Positions 51,592-63,700 of a stretch of DNA of 64,000 nt are shown one piece after another; position 1 is the first letter of the stretch; each line of letters begins with the position of its first letter. The notes beneath the pieces were generated by a model. The model was not told the origin of the DNA and did not search any database. It was given only the letters and a program-made list of their open reading frames with translations. Both the position numbers and the translations under genes were made by a program. This DNA is from Certhia americana (lineage: Eukaryota; Chordata; Aves; Passeriformes; Certhiidae): positions 62,001-126,000 of the forward strand of contig JAGMWU010000040.1 of the NCBI GenBank assembly GCA_018697195.1, in the 5' to 3' direction.

Positions 51592-52450
51592 GACATGGCA
51601 AAGATTCACTGGCCATATAGCTTCTCTCATTGACTGTGGGAGTTGAAGTGCCTCCTTGCCTTCAGCCAGGAAACACTCCACAGAAAAATGCCATCCTACC
51701 TTCAATTATGTGCAAGACTCATAGTTTCAAAGGGATGCACAGCTTGGAAAGCTCTGCTCCAAAGGCATGGCCCTTTTTAAACACCTGTCCTTGCCATTGT
51801 GAGATACCTCAAGCCATAGTAGCTAGCTGCAGGAGGATGGAGCCATGGCTGCATCTGCTTCCCACATTATTCCCAATGGCAGATACATCTCTGATTATTA
51901 GGAACTCTGGGGAGCTTCTGCAGGTGTCAACAAGTCACAAGAAACCTCAGCAAAAGCAGTTCAGATAAACAAGTGCTTAATGAAGTTGGGTGCTTGAAGA
52001 TGACTTTTGTTTTCAATATAAATTCAGTTCTTTTGATGGGTTTGTTTTGTTTCCACGGGGCTCATCCTCAAAAAAACCTGCTGATGCTTTTCATCCATAC
52101 GTTGTGTTTTCTACAGTGACTTACCAGAAACTCAACAGATCTGAGCATACTTTATCCCTTTCTCTCCTTCAGCATATGGGACAAAATTCACCACTGCCTG
52201 ACCATCACTTAAGAATGAGCTTTTTCACTTTAGGTCTGTTGAAGTTATTGAGCTGTTAAGTGTTTAAATACCTCCCTCCCTTTCTTCCTCCTTCCTGCAG
52301 ACAAAAAAACCCAGACAAAGGACTGCCAAAATGGACCTCTAATTTCTCTGAAGACTGATGAATCATAATGGATAGGATCGGCTATAAATTTAACAAGATT
52401 CCCAGGAGCACCCTTATGTTCCCTCTAGTACTAGGTATACCAGAAGTAGT
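51592..52450. other. Unique non-coding sequence
   Basis: The 112-codon frame at 51630-51968 and the 89-codon frame at 51990-52259 (plus) have no recognisable domains. A very strong splice-acceptor-like pyrimidine tract ends at about 52300 (see findings). Confidence 0.55.
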
Positions 52451-52570
52451 ATTAAAAATTAAAACATTGGCTGTTAGTTTTAATGAAAGAAAATTAAATT
52501 AATAAATATTAATAATTATATTCCCAAAATAGTCCTGTGAGCTAAAAAATTAAATTTTAAGTGTTATGCA
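52451..52570. repeat. AT-rich low-complexity patch
   Basis: About 120 bases built mostly of A and T, with repeated AAATTAA, AATATTAATAATT and TTAAATTTTAA words. Low-complexity DNA of this type is common between genes; no origin or matrix-attachment role can be shown. Confidence 0.7.
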
Positions 52571-55500
52571 AAGAATAAACACTATAAAATTCTAGTTTTG
52601 CTTTTCATGGTAAACCAGGAGTGAGATAGAACTGAAGACATGTGTCTCTCCATCCAATGTTAGGGCACTGAAACAGACACTCCAGCATTATTTTCCCATT
52701 TTAAAAAGTGGAAAATAAGCCTTTTCTGCAATATAAAGCACACAAACAAAAAAAGGCAATATAAGGATCTAATGATCAATCTCAAAAGTGTTTCTCTCCC
52801 TCAAGATGCCTCTTTATTTGAAACTTGGCCTAACTTGGTCTCCAGAATTAACAAATCTGCAGTGCAAGTCACGTATGAAATAAATCACAAGTGCACAGCT
52901 TTTGTGCCAGCTGACCCTGTGAAATGCTACAGCAAATCTGATCAGAAAAGATTCTAGCCACCAAAGTACAAATGTTACCTTGTAAACCACCACCACCAGA
53001 ATTACTCAGAGGAGGGTAACTCCTGATTCTCTCTCCCCCTTTGTTGCTCTGTCAGGATGAGGGGGTGCCTAATGAGGGATTCATTCATTTTTATTTTCTC
53101 AGCTGATTCCCCATCAATTACTTAATGAATTTTATGATATCTACTACATAGCTGAGAAATAAACTAGCTATCAAATTAATAAGGAATACAGTCACAAGGT
53201 TAAAAATGCTGAATATAAGAGCTCATATAAACAGCAAAGCATGTGAAGATTATCAACACCAGAAGGATTTTCTGACCATCTAGCTTGTTTTTAAAGGCTT
53301 AAAACGTGTTGGGTTTTTTTTTCCTTCTTGATGAAGGCAGGATAGGCAGTTTCCCACTTCTCTGTGGTCATTTCCTATTCAATTTTACTGTCATAGCATC
53401 CCTTCTGTACTTTGAGTGCTTACACAGAATTCCAGTAATCATCAGTGATAATTCATGATCTGTCTAATGCGAAGTGATAGGTTAGATTAAATGCACATCT
53501 AATATCCCTTTAAAAATGGAACTGCAATCATTTTGTGTCTTCCTGTGAGTACTTAGTTCTGAAGCAATGATAATCAGGAAAGGTTTCCCTAACTAACTTT
53601 CTCTAAGGCCAGTTATGGCTCCATATTTTTTTCCTTCCCTTATTATACCAGTCCTAATCTTGCGAGCTGGTAAACAAGAGATGCCCTGTCCTGTTTTTGC
53701 AGAGCTTTTCAGAGCTCAGCATGAGGGCAGGACTCTGTCAGCCTGCAGACTTCCATTTGCAAGATCTCGCACTTAAGAAATAACACATTTTCCCTTCCTC
53801 ATTTGCATAACCATTTGCCACATTTTCTTTTGACGCACAGTCCACAGTTGCAAAGCTAAGGGACATACAGCTCTGTTTAGGACAAAATTCATGCCAGTGC
53901 CATACCATTTACATCTTTAGCTTCCCATTTTGCTAGGAAGGGCAGATTGAGCAGCTGCAGAGATAGTCTGGATCAGCCCCATGTGCTTGCAAGTGTTTTG
54001 CTGCAACCACCTGGCAGGTAGCATCTAAGAGAGTGTTTAAGCATCTCTGCCCTAGGAGGGCATTTAAGCCATCGTGTGAAAAAATGAGCAAAATGCAAAG
54101 ATCTCAAAGTACAGCTGCATCAGGGCTATAGGTAGCTGCCATCTGCATCCAGCTCATTTGGGCACAAAGAAGCCCTTCCCCATTGCACAGATGGGGCCAA
54201 AAGAAGGGAAACAGGTGCAGGATTGGCTACTTATTCAAGCATTTTGACACACTTGGTTTTGAGCCACTCAGCTTCTTTTTAAAGCCTTTTTCTTTCAGTA
54301 GTAACCTACAAAGAGAGCCCTTGGGCCTGAGTAGGGCCTTCATGAAGGGGATATCCTTCTGAAACTCAAGTGACACGAGTGCTCATGCACTGGCTTGCCC
54401 TTCCTCACACCCCTGCAGACAGCTGCAGGGAAGGATGTGCAACCACAAGAACTCTGGTTGTTCATCAACAAGCTTCTCTTGACATTATTATTTTCTTGCC
54501 TGATGCTTTCCTGAGGTGCAACTTCAAGTTCAAAATAAAACGTTAATGAAGCTATCTTGGTTTTTTTACTTCATGACATAAAATATTCTAAATTTGTCAC
54601 ACATTCTAAAAGAAAACCTGAATTCTGCCTTCTTATGGTTTTTCAAAAGGCTGAGGCCTTTAATTGTAATTCATTGTGTTTTGGGGTTCTTTAATTAAAA
54701 CAGATTTCCCAAAGGATCAAGTTTGCAAGAAGGCATGGAGCTGTGAATGTCAGGAGCAACCAGTGTGATAATGCCACTGGTTTGGTTCCCCTTCTTTGCA
54801 TTACAAGAAGTATACTTTACTTACATGCTTTTTAAAAGCTCTGTGTGAAGAAATTGGTAGCAAATGTTGGCAAGCCCTGGAAAAAATAGGACTAAATACC
54901 TCTTTCTGCAGGCAATGAATCTAAATGCATGATGGCATTAGAACATCAAGTATGAAATACTGACAGAGCAAAGGCTAAAGGAAGCTCTGTCTTCAGGGGG
55001 CTATGCCCACACCTAAGAGCACTTTGAAGGATGTGTCTGGCCCCCAGTGAGACTCCCACAGATGGGTCTAAGCAGAAAATGGGGCATAAATTCATTTAAA
55101 GTTGTGAAATGCCTCGTATACATCAGTCAGGTACACACATGCAACTCCAGAGTTTTGGCTTCTTGGAGATTATTTGCATTGCAGGGGTTAATAATAGCCC
55201 TTGAACCCCTGGGAAGTGGACTTGAAAAGTTCCAGGGTTCAAGTGCGATGCCATAAACAAGGTGCTAAATAATAAAAGAGCAGCCTTGTACAAGGCTCCC
55301 CCTGTCAGGATGAGCCCACCAGAAGCTCTGCCTGGGCCGATGGCAGCGTAATTTCTACAGGGTGTCAGAAAATGCATTACTACTAAGTGGCAGCACTCTG
55401 AATGAAATCTGTATGGGTCAACTGCAGGTTAAGCTAACAAAACAATTAAAAATTTAAAATCTAACAATCACAGAACACCCCCCCAAGCACTCAAGAAGGA

Positions 55501-56040
55501 GCAATGGGTGGTTTACTCCTGTGGACAAAGAGACGAGTCCCCATCTCAGTTTTAGTTTTCCAAGCGATAGCGAGATGTTTGCCCTGAGTGGGTTTCATCA
55601 GCTTATTGCCTTGAAAACGGGTTCAAGATCTTCCCTTTGTTAGTGAGAAGGACATCAACAGATAATGTTTGAAAACATGGCCTACATATAAACACTGTGA
55701 ACCTGACCAGAGTCTATAGGAGGCAAGATCCCAGTAGAAGGACTCTCACCTTCTCTGCTACTATTCGTATATAGAAAGAACGTGGAGGACTTTGCACCAT
55801 TTATTGATGACGGTCATTGTATAGCCATGCTGTATGTTTGTGACCAAATGGTGATCTTTCAAGCAGCCTTAGGAAATGGAAAACTTCATGAGATAAATGG
55901 GATATTCATTTTTGTGAGAAGGCCGTGGGCAGCTGGACATCTTACAGCCTCCCTAAAGAAAGGCTTTGCTGTGAGCAGCAAGAACAGAGGAAGTGTCGAC
56001 AAGCCAAGGGGAGATGTTTGTTTCAAAAGAAAATCTTCTT
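52571..56040. other. Unique non-coding sequence
   Basis: No transposon or exon is recognised. A perfect CCCTGCAG/CTGCAGGG inverted repeat with a 4-base loop lies at 54411-54430. The 125-codon plus frame at 55782-56159 is open only because it reads through a long G run as glycines, and it has no domain. Confidence 0.6.
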
Positions 56041-56059
56041 GGGGGGGGGGGGGGGGGGG
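56041..56059 (+). repeat. Poly-G run (19 G)
   Basis: Nineteen consecutive G residues, the longest G/C homopolymer in the window. Such a run can fold as a G-quadruplex and is prone to sequencing and assembly length errors, so its exact length is uncertain. Confidence 0.9.
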
Positions 56060-57185
56060 CAGGGTGCTTCTAGGGGAGGTGTGGCTCAGCCTAGGTCATG
56101 AAGGACTACAAAAGTCTAAGACCTCAGTAAGGGCAATGGAAGAACAGTTTCCCTCTTAAAGCTCAAAGGAATGTTCCCTGTAGGATCCTGCTAATAGGTT
56201 TTACAAATAATTGTAGTGGTCCTAAGACTTCTGTGTATTTTTAATATTTGTAATGAAAAGTGATTCTGAGTCAAGATTAAGCTAAACCTATATATATGTA
56301 TGTAGTCTGATGAAAAGACGTCAACAAACTCTTAAAAATGTACATTTACATAAATGAAGTTCAAATGGGAATAAATTATTTTGTGAAATCACTCCTTAAC
56401 TTCAGGACCTACTGAATATTTTCATACTTATTTTTGCAACAATGGCTTTATTTAAAAAGCAGATAAAATGAAATAAACATCAGAGCAGAGGAATGGAAAC
56501 CCAAGTAGAAAGCACTGTGCTGGTCCACAAGGATGTTTCCTTTGTGGATGCAAACCAGGACTGGAGACCCATCAGAAACATAAAAGTCTGAATCTGTTCA
56601 GATTTATATCAGAATTAGTCATTAATGTAGAAATAGTAGAAGGTCCTTGCTTTATTCCCATTTGAGTGAAATGCAGAAAGCTAAATTTATTTGTTGATGT
56701 TTGTAATTTTTTCCAAGTCAAGTAATATACAAAATAATAAATAGGGCTGAAATATGACCCAGGTTTGCCTTAAAAAAAGGCATAATTAATAGCATTGCCT
56801 TCTCTTTATGAAACCTATTACAACACATTTTCTTCATTGAAATAACAATTCAGCTAACAGACTATGCCACCAGTTCAGGTTCTACTCAACCATTACTTAA
56901 ACTTCATAGCTATTTTTCCTTCATTCTTCTATGCTGCCCATCCTACTTCCATTGGGTGACAGGATGGGAATTGCTGGTTAGTGAGTAGAAATACACTATG
57001 TGCAGACAGTGTTTTCAGCTAACAAAAACACATGTGCACACAGAAAAATTAAAAACACCCACTGCACAATGCTTTTCCAGGGCTGACAGCAAATAATATT
57101 TTGTTTTTGTAAATATGGACAAACTCCAAATTTTGCATTCCCCTGTACACTTGGGGTTTTTAACAAATTAAAATTGTTCCAGCAC
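56060..57185. other. Unique AT-rich non-coding sequence
   Basis: No exon, transposon or notable structure. Short TA-rich tracts occur near 56290 and several A and T runs are present. Confidence 0.65.
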
Positions 57186-57229
57186 CTATCTATTCATCCA
57201 TCAACCCATCCATCCATCCATCTACCCAT
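57186..57229 (+). repeat. Imperfect (ATCC)n microsatellite
   Basis: Tandem ATCC/CATC units with ATCA and TACC interruptions, about 44 bases. Confidence 0.9.
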
Positions 57230-57239
57230 GCCTAACTTC

Positions 57240-57990
57240 CCCCCCACCTTCTTTTTCATAAACAGCTTTGCTAATTAAGTCCCACATTGCAGCAATCTTT
57301 CCATTACAGGAAAAGGAGAGAGAGATTGAATTCATCTATACATGATGAACAAATGCCCTGGAGAAGCTCTTGTAATCTAACGTGTCAATGTAGATGAACT
57401 CCCCGGGATTTCTTTTCTTTGTTTGATCATACAATAACAGCAAAAATAACACACAGAAGAATCCCGGTACTTAAGCTGCACAGCTAATCAACGACTGGAA
57501 AGACATTCAAGGTTGCACTGCGTTTATCCTTTTTTGAACAATAAAATTCAGGGGTGACTGCTGCTGGGCTTGAGGTCAAATTACTGCAACAATTAGGTTC
57601 ATCAGTGCATTTTTATTATTAAGGAATGACGACAGAAAACTGTTCTCTATCTGATTAAAGAAAATAAAGGACTAATTGAGACGAACAGCGAGTCCATTAT
57701 TTTTCAAGTCCCTGGAAAAGGGCTAAGCTTCACAAATGGAGACAACACTAATCCTTACTACTAGAGAAATGAGTAAGAACATGCATCTTCCTAAAGAGAT
57801 GTGGGACAAGCTGCGTCCCAGCACACGCATGGCACTGCACTGCTGTGCGTCCCCACATCCCAATCCGGGACACGCGCCTGTCACCGCGGCTTTCAGAAGT
57901 CATTTATTACCCTGACACCTCTCATTTAGGATCAGGCTCTGTGCTCATTGTCACAACGAGTCATTAATGTCACAGTCTTCACTCACGCCT
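57240..57990. promoter_or_regulatory. Candidate cluster of conserved non-coding elements
   Basis: About 750 bases without simple repeats. AT-rich segments carrying GCTAATTAAG, CAACAATTAGG and GGACTAATTGAGACG alternate with CpG-bearing segments such as ACGACAG, GAACAGCGAG, CACGCGCC, CACCGCGG and ACAACGAG. It is the longest stretch in the window with this enhancer-like texture. No coding frame is supported. A group of developmental enhancers or an ultraconserved-type block would fit; no alignment was possible. Confidence 0.35.
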
Positions 57991-57999
57991 TCCTCTGTC

Positions 58000-59140
58000 T
58001 TCTTTCCCAGTTCTGTTTGGGTGCAGGCTCTCAGCACGCAGCTACACGGCTAAAACTTGTGGAACTGGTGGGCATTTTGTCTGTGGACTGAGTGGGAGAC
58101 CTGAGCTGTCAAAATAGGAAATAAAGCCCCCATTCAAAGCCCCCATAAGTTTTTTTCTTATAATTTTATTTTTTACTTAGTCCTAAAATATTGTTATATT
58201 TATCTAACGTAAAAAGGCAAAACACTTTTGAGCATTTTTGCACCATGCTTCACAAAAGACAGAGGAGTGCGACACAGTGTGCTAATCAGCTTTTGATGCA
58301 CCACAGAGTTGGAAATGATTTCAAAACTCAAAAAATTCAGAAAACAAATTATTTCAAGCCTCAAACTTTGATGAAAAACCAAACAGAAAAAAGTCAAATC
58401 AGGAGAGATACAGAACAATCACAGTTGCCTTGTCTTCCCTCATCTTTCCACATTTTTAGTAAGCAAGAACCCATTCTGTTTTACAGGTCTGTATCTCCTT
58501 GCACTCCTGAACAGGTCATAGCAAACACCACTTCAGCTCCAAAATCCACACAAATGCAAAGACTGTGGCTTTACTTGCATACCTCATTAAAAACCGTTTG
58601 CAATGAATACTGTTTGTAAAAACAAAATGGCACGCATAAAAACAAGCAAAAAACCCCCCCAAAACTTGAAGCAGTTATTTAACCCAAAACAAACTAACAA
58701 TGGTTTTGCTTACAGAAAGAAAATCAGAAAATAAGGAATTCCTTCTCTTCAGTGGAGAAGGAATTATGTTGCAGCACAAAAGTAATCTACTTGCATGCAA
58801 ACAGATATACTTTCCTAATCAATAAGAAAAAAAAATCAGCTCTGCATTTCCCAGGCCAATCCCCTCTTTTTAAATGCAATATTTCAAAGCTATTTATGTA
58901 TAATTCAGCTGCCAAAATATTTTATGTGGTTTTAATGCTGATGGGTAAAGCAATCAGAAGCTTTTCACAGGAATTATAAAAACTTTGGATTTCTAACGAT
59001 GCTGAACAGACAGCTAACAAACAAATGTTCCCACAGGCAGCTTCATGCCTGCATTTTACCATAATCACAACAGGACACTTCTCTAGTGAAAAAAAAACAC
59101 CAAGAGCTAGGAATATGCACTTTGTGAGACGCTTGGTTCG
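58000..59140. other. Unique non-coding sequence
   Basis: A 142-codon plus frame (58191-58619) has no recognisable domain and no splice support. A perfect 11-bp stem-loop lies at 58737-58765. Otherwise AT-rich unique DNA. Confidence 0.6.
58737..58765. other. Perfect 11-bp stem-loop
   Basis: AATTCCTTCTC (58737-58747) and GAGAAGGAATT (58755-58765) are exact reverse complements around the loop TTCAGTG. The loop-closing T/G could add a wobble pair. It is not part of a recognised transposon. Confidence 0.8.
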
Positions 59141-59149
59141 TTTTATCCT

Positions 59150-59470
59150 GTGCAGCACCATTTCACAGGACATCAGATTAATCCAGAGAACCGCCTGTTC
59201 TGAGCAGCATGATGCAAATATAAATTCACCTTTCAATCACTTCTGCGGGTTAATGACACTGAGTAATAGCACATTAGCAAAGTGCCACTCCAGACACCAG
59301 TCAGGCATGCCAAACAGATAATCTGACAAATGTTTCGGATTCATTTTCCATGAACAGAAACACTGTTCAGGCTTATTAACTAGCAAATCTGCATACAGTG
59401 CAGTGCAGATCAGAGCACAGAGGCTCCATTAAAAGTAGCAATCTATCTCATTAATGTAATATATAAGGGT
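59150..59470. promoter_or_regulatory. Candidate conserved non-coding element with octamer motif
   Basis: The block carries the canonical octamer ATGCAAAT (about 59212-59219), a following AATTCACC, TTTCAATCAC, GGGTTAATGACAC, two CATTAATG/CATTAGC-type words and TGCATACAGTGCAGTGCAG. It also has CpGs in AACCGCC, TGCGGG and TTTCGG. It is repeat-free until a 19-base poly-A at 59499. The motif content suits an enhancer bound by POU and homeodomain factors. The plus frame across it (59025-59321) has no domain. Confidence 0.36.
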
Positions 59471-59498
59471 ATTTGGCTTCTTCTGTTGTTGCAAAATT

Positions 59499-59517
59499 AA
59501 AAAAAAAAAAAAAAAAA
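59499..59517 (+). repeat. Poly-A run (19 A)
   Basis: Homopolymer of 19 A directly downstream of a candidate conserved block; no retroposon is recognised upstream. Confidence 0.9.
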
Positions 59518-59519
59518 GC

Positions 59520-60525
59520 TTGTGCTCCCTAATGTTGTAGTATATTTGCACTAATTGCTTCATGTACTCCAGTCAAGTTTTCAACAGAGAGGGACTCCCA
59601 AACTGGTTAAGAGAAAAATTATGTTTTCAGTTACTAACATTTTTAAGAGTGCAAATAGTTCAGTTAACCTTCTCAAACTACTCTCTATTCTCACTTAATT
59701 TCCTCTTTTTCTATTAAATGCTTCCCTTGCAAAAGTGATGTATCTGTATCTAGCCTTCACATCTGTTACTAAATCTCTGCTTTTACAGATGTTATTTGAG
59801 CATGTGGAGGAGTAGAGTTACATGGGCTGATTGCTCACTTAGTCCAAAATCAATATGAGATGAACAGGATTTGTCTTCTTATCTCCATCATATTGATAAC
59901 CAAATGGGGGAAAGGGCAACTAAAAAAGAACAGTTCCCCAAAACGTTCATTCACAGTTGTAAATAAAATTACTTGAGTGCTTTCGAAGCCATTAAATATC
60001 GATCTTACAAGAATGTTAGAAAACAAGAACATTGCTAAAACAATACATTAAAAATGAACTTCCCAGCAGGTTTATCCAAACACAATTCTAACAGCAAGCA
60101 CATGTACTGAAAATCCAATTAAAAGCCCCATTCCTATGCAGAAAGCAGAAACAATGCTGCGATATCCATATGTCAACTCCGTTTGTAATTCTTTTTAACA
60201 GCTGGGATTCAGAAAACTATCTGTAGACATTTCCTATATTGGCTAAATCTTTGCCTAGCTGGTTAGCTTCAGTTCTTTGCATCTTGGTGCAGTACCAGTG
60301 GTTTCACCTGACTGGGGAGAGGAGGAGCTGGGGGGGCACGACAATGATTTTTGTTTTGCCCAAAGTGTCTTAACGCATCATTTCTAGCCACAGAATTCAC
60401 TTCTTTGCAGTGTTATGCCTCTAGGACCAGGAGTCACAGTTTATCACTATTTATAGCAAAAGGCAGGTAGAAAATTAGCTTTCTGTCCTTTTGTTGGTCA
60501 CCCTGTGGCTTTCATCTGAGCTTTT
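59520..60525. other. Unique AT-rich non-coding sequence
   Basis: No exon or transposon is recognised; open frames are at the limit of chance length. Confidence 0.65.
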
Positions 60526-60529
60526 GTTT

Positions 60530-60725
60530 GAAAACAAGGCTGTAGGTGATTACTCCAGTGGACTACCAGCCTAGTCAGCCACGTTTCAATTTCCTTTAAT
60601 GCTGAATTTGGAATTTCAAAGCTGCAATCTGCCATTGCGAATTCCCCCTTCTGTGCCGTACCTCCATTTCAGGCAGAGGACACGGGGGCATGTACTCGCT
60701 CTTGGCCTCAGATTAAGGTAGCCCC
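60530..60725. promoter_or_regulatory. Candidate conserved non-coding element
   Basis: Repeat-free sequence with CCACGTTTC, TTGCGAATTC, GCCGTACC, ACACGGGG and ACTCGCTC (CpG in each) together with TTTAATGC. CpG retention is again out of line with flanking DNA. A regulatory role is inferred from texture only. Confidence 0.27.
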
Positions 60726-63700
60726 GGCCTATTTTTTCCTTTTTAATCCTTTGTTTCATTTTGCATCCACTTTACAGTGCCCTGCAGGGTAGTGAAGAGG
60801 ATGGACCATGGACGTATGACACTGTCAGGCTTTCTCCAAAGTACTTCAGGCATGATTCCAGGTTTGTATTGCTGGATAATCAAGTACTTTGCTTTATTGT
60901 TACTTATACTAAACAGCTCATACACTATTTCCTTTAGAAATGCCTCAAGTGCCCATGTTAGTTACAATTCTTAAATAACCTAGCTTTTAATGGCACTGCA
61001 GGGTATTTAACAACAAAATACTGCTGCAATTATGGGATGGCAAATCAACATAGTATTGATTAGTTCAGAATTTGTGATGAAAATCACAATCAGGAGATTA
61101 AATCACCGCCACATTTCTGAAGACCCTGGGAGATTATGGGCAAGTCTGTTAAATTTGCAGTCTGCCTCTTCTGTGGAATAAGAATTAAAATACTCCCTTT
61201 TCCCCAGACTCTTTGGCTGCTCAGACAAAGCAGGTTCCTTTCTGCTGGAACTGCTATGGTACATGCACTCTTGTGTGAGTGCCTTAGGCACAACACTGCT
61301 ATAGAGCAAATCTGCTGCTATGAAATACTGAATTTTAGTATGAACAAAGGATTTAAGTTACTTTAGCATTTAGCTCAACATACAGTGGATTCCTTTAATT
61401 TGTAATTCTTGGTATTTCATGTATTGGTATCTACAACAAGTCAAACCCTTGATTTTCCTTGAATCATGCACATTGTTTTACATACATTACAGTCCACAGA
61501 GACTCAGCAACTGAGAGAGCAATTAAGAAAGCAAACAAACTGTAGTAATGAACCATATAAGGAAGAAAAGCAGAAATGTCACCACCAGCCTTCAAACATA
61601 TGGCTCTCCAAGGCCCTCCTTGTGCCATGCAACTTCCACTGCTCCATCAGGCACAGATGCCTGCCTATTTTGGAGCAGAATTTGCTTAGAAAATGTCTCC
61701 TGGTCAGCACGATTTCATACCTCATTAGCATTGTCCTGATGCAAGTAATGGAAATAAAAGTCCTGGAAGCCTTCAATTGTGTACACTTGCAGAAGCTGCT
61801 TGCTTATCAGATGCTTAAGGAAGGCAATGAAAACCGAAAAAGCAAGTGGTAGCTGGGTTAAAGATAACTGTCAAAAGAAGGGTGATTAGAGTAGGCACCA
61901 GTAGCACTCAGAGCCTAAGAGAGTGTTGTCTCCCTTACCTGGGGATGGGAAAACAGATGCCTGTTTGCTTGGATACACTGATAATTTTTGATGTTTTATT
62001 ACAAAATGCATTGGGGAAGTGATAAGAGTTTTTAAAAAATCAACTCTCAATGTCTTCTAAAGCTTTGTAACTCCAGTCATGTCAGGAAGGTTACAGCACT
62101 ACCCCAAAACACTAATGTGGGCACAGGCAGGATGGAAAAATCTGCTGAAATGGGTAATGGGGAGCAAAGGGAAGATGGGGATTGCAAAGAAATCCTGTAA
62201 GTCAACTTTGCTGCCAAGGAAGGGCCCATTGGTCAGACAGAAGTAATTTGTTACATTATTTGGTAACATATCCAGAAAAAAACACTCAGAAACTCACTCA
62301 ACTTGCCTCTGTTGGTAATTTTCAGACTTCCGTGTCAGGTATCTGCAGTCAAAGAAAATTTTTTTTCAAGTAACCTTCTCTAGGTTATTTTTTTTCATGT
62401 GAAATAGAAGCAAATTGGGTATTTAAAATCAGAGGAGAGTTTTAGAGACAAAGTTCCCATTAGGGGTACTGGATCTGTGAAATGTGGGTCTCTGGCCCAA
62501 GAGGCAACCCTTGAGTGAACAAGCCAATGACTTTTTATCAAATTCCATGGTGTTTTAAGATACTCTGTCACTCACACAAGACAGACTGCAAACTATTTTC
62601 TATAGTGCATAATGTGAAAACAAAGTGAAAAAATGTGAAGAAAATGAATGGGAAAAATATTCTTCCAGGCTTCCTTTATTCAATCAGCTAAGCACCACTC
62701 GAAAACTAGCTAAGCTATCTTTATTGCACTGTAATTAAACTTTGTGGCTGTTGATTACGGCAGAATTTAGTTGTGTTTTTCAAGTTGCCAGCCACAGAGA
62801 TGTTAAAACAGAAGAAAGAACAAGTGCTGTAGCCAGCATCCTGGTTTAGCCATCTTTACTAGTCATTATCAATAATAAAATGCTTGATTTTCAGCTGCTC
62901 TTTCTTTCTCCCTTACTGAAACAACTTGAGTTTGTGTAGAAAGGTCCCACTGTCTCCAAACAATATCTCACTTATTTGGAAAAAGTTTGTACAGATTAAC
63001 CATGACACGAATGGCATCTGGACAAGGTGGAAACTATTTTGAGAAGGTATGACCTTGGTTTTGATCTTAAACAAGTTTGTAAATTTATACAGACCCCAAA
63101 AGGAATATTTTGATCTTGGAAGAGTGAAGGGAAACCAAAATGAGGAAGATTAACAAGTAAACCTGCCACAAGCACTACTCCCTGAGAAGGATTCCTGTTC
63201 CTTGCACAAGAACAGCCCATCTTCAGGTGATCTCAGCAAGCCTCCCAGGGGAGCTGCACAGCTCAGGTACTCCCCACAGCCAACTGCTGCCAGCCCTCTG
63301 CAAGCAACACTCTTCCATTGTCTCTCCTTCAGGATTCCTTGTCAGAAAGCAAGAGTCCAGCTCTCTCTCTAATATGCCAGATCATCCCCTTACCAAGCAA
63401 GTCCGGCTCCATCAAGCATAAGAAGTCATCAGTCTTATAGCAAACACACAAGTTACCCCCACCATTTCCTCTCTTGTTTGGCAGCTGACCTCCCACAGAG
63501 GTGTCTGAAAGGGACATTAATGTTTTTTGTCAGCCCATTTTGTTTAGCAGCTATCAAAATCAAATCAATGCCTCCTTCATTGTCTTGGCTTTTTCCTTTG
63601 CAGTTTTTTTTCTGTACTTCACCTCATAATCGCTGTGGGCTTTGGGCCCTGATTTATCACCAGGTTCACAAGGCTGTTGCTTCATGGGAGCAATAATCAA

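Noticed and set aside
54175..54245. Possible minus-strand MIR from CCATTGCACAGATGGGG
   Set aside because: The similarity stops after about 17 bases and the following sequence does not track the element.
54411..54430. CCCTGCAG/CTGCAGGG palindrome with a 4-base loop
   Set aside because: An 8-bp stem built around PstI-type words is not rare in 64 kb and has no supporting context.
55782..56159. 125-codon plus-strand frame
   Set aside because: It reads through the 19-base G run as polyglycine; the frame depends on the exact homopolymer length and the rest has no recognisable domain.
58191..58619. 142-codon plus-strand frame
   Set aside because: AT-rich DNA with lysine/asparagine-biased translation, overlapped by a minus frame, no splice signals.
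61466..61852. 128-codon plus-strand frame with a TETQQLREQLRKQ-like start after a TTACAG site
   Set aside because: The coiled-coil-like part is about 15 residues, the acceptor tract is weak, and the remainder resembles nothing.
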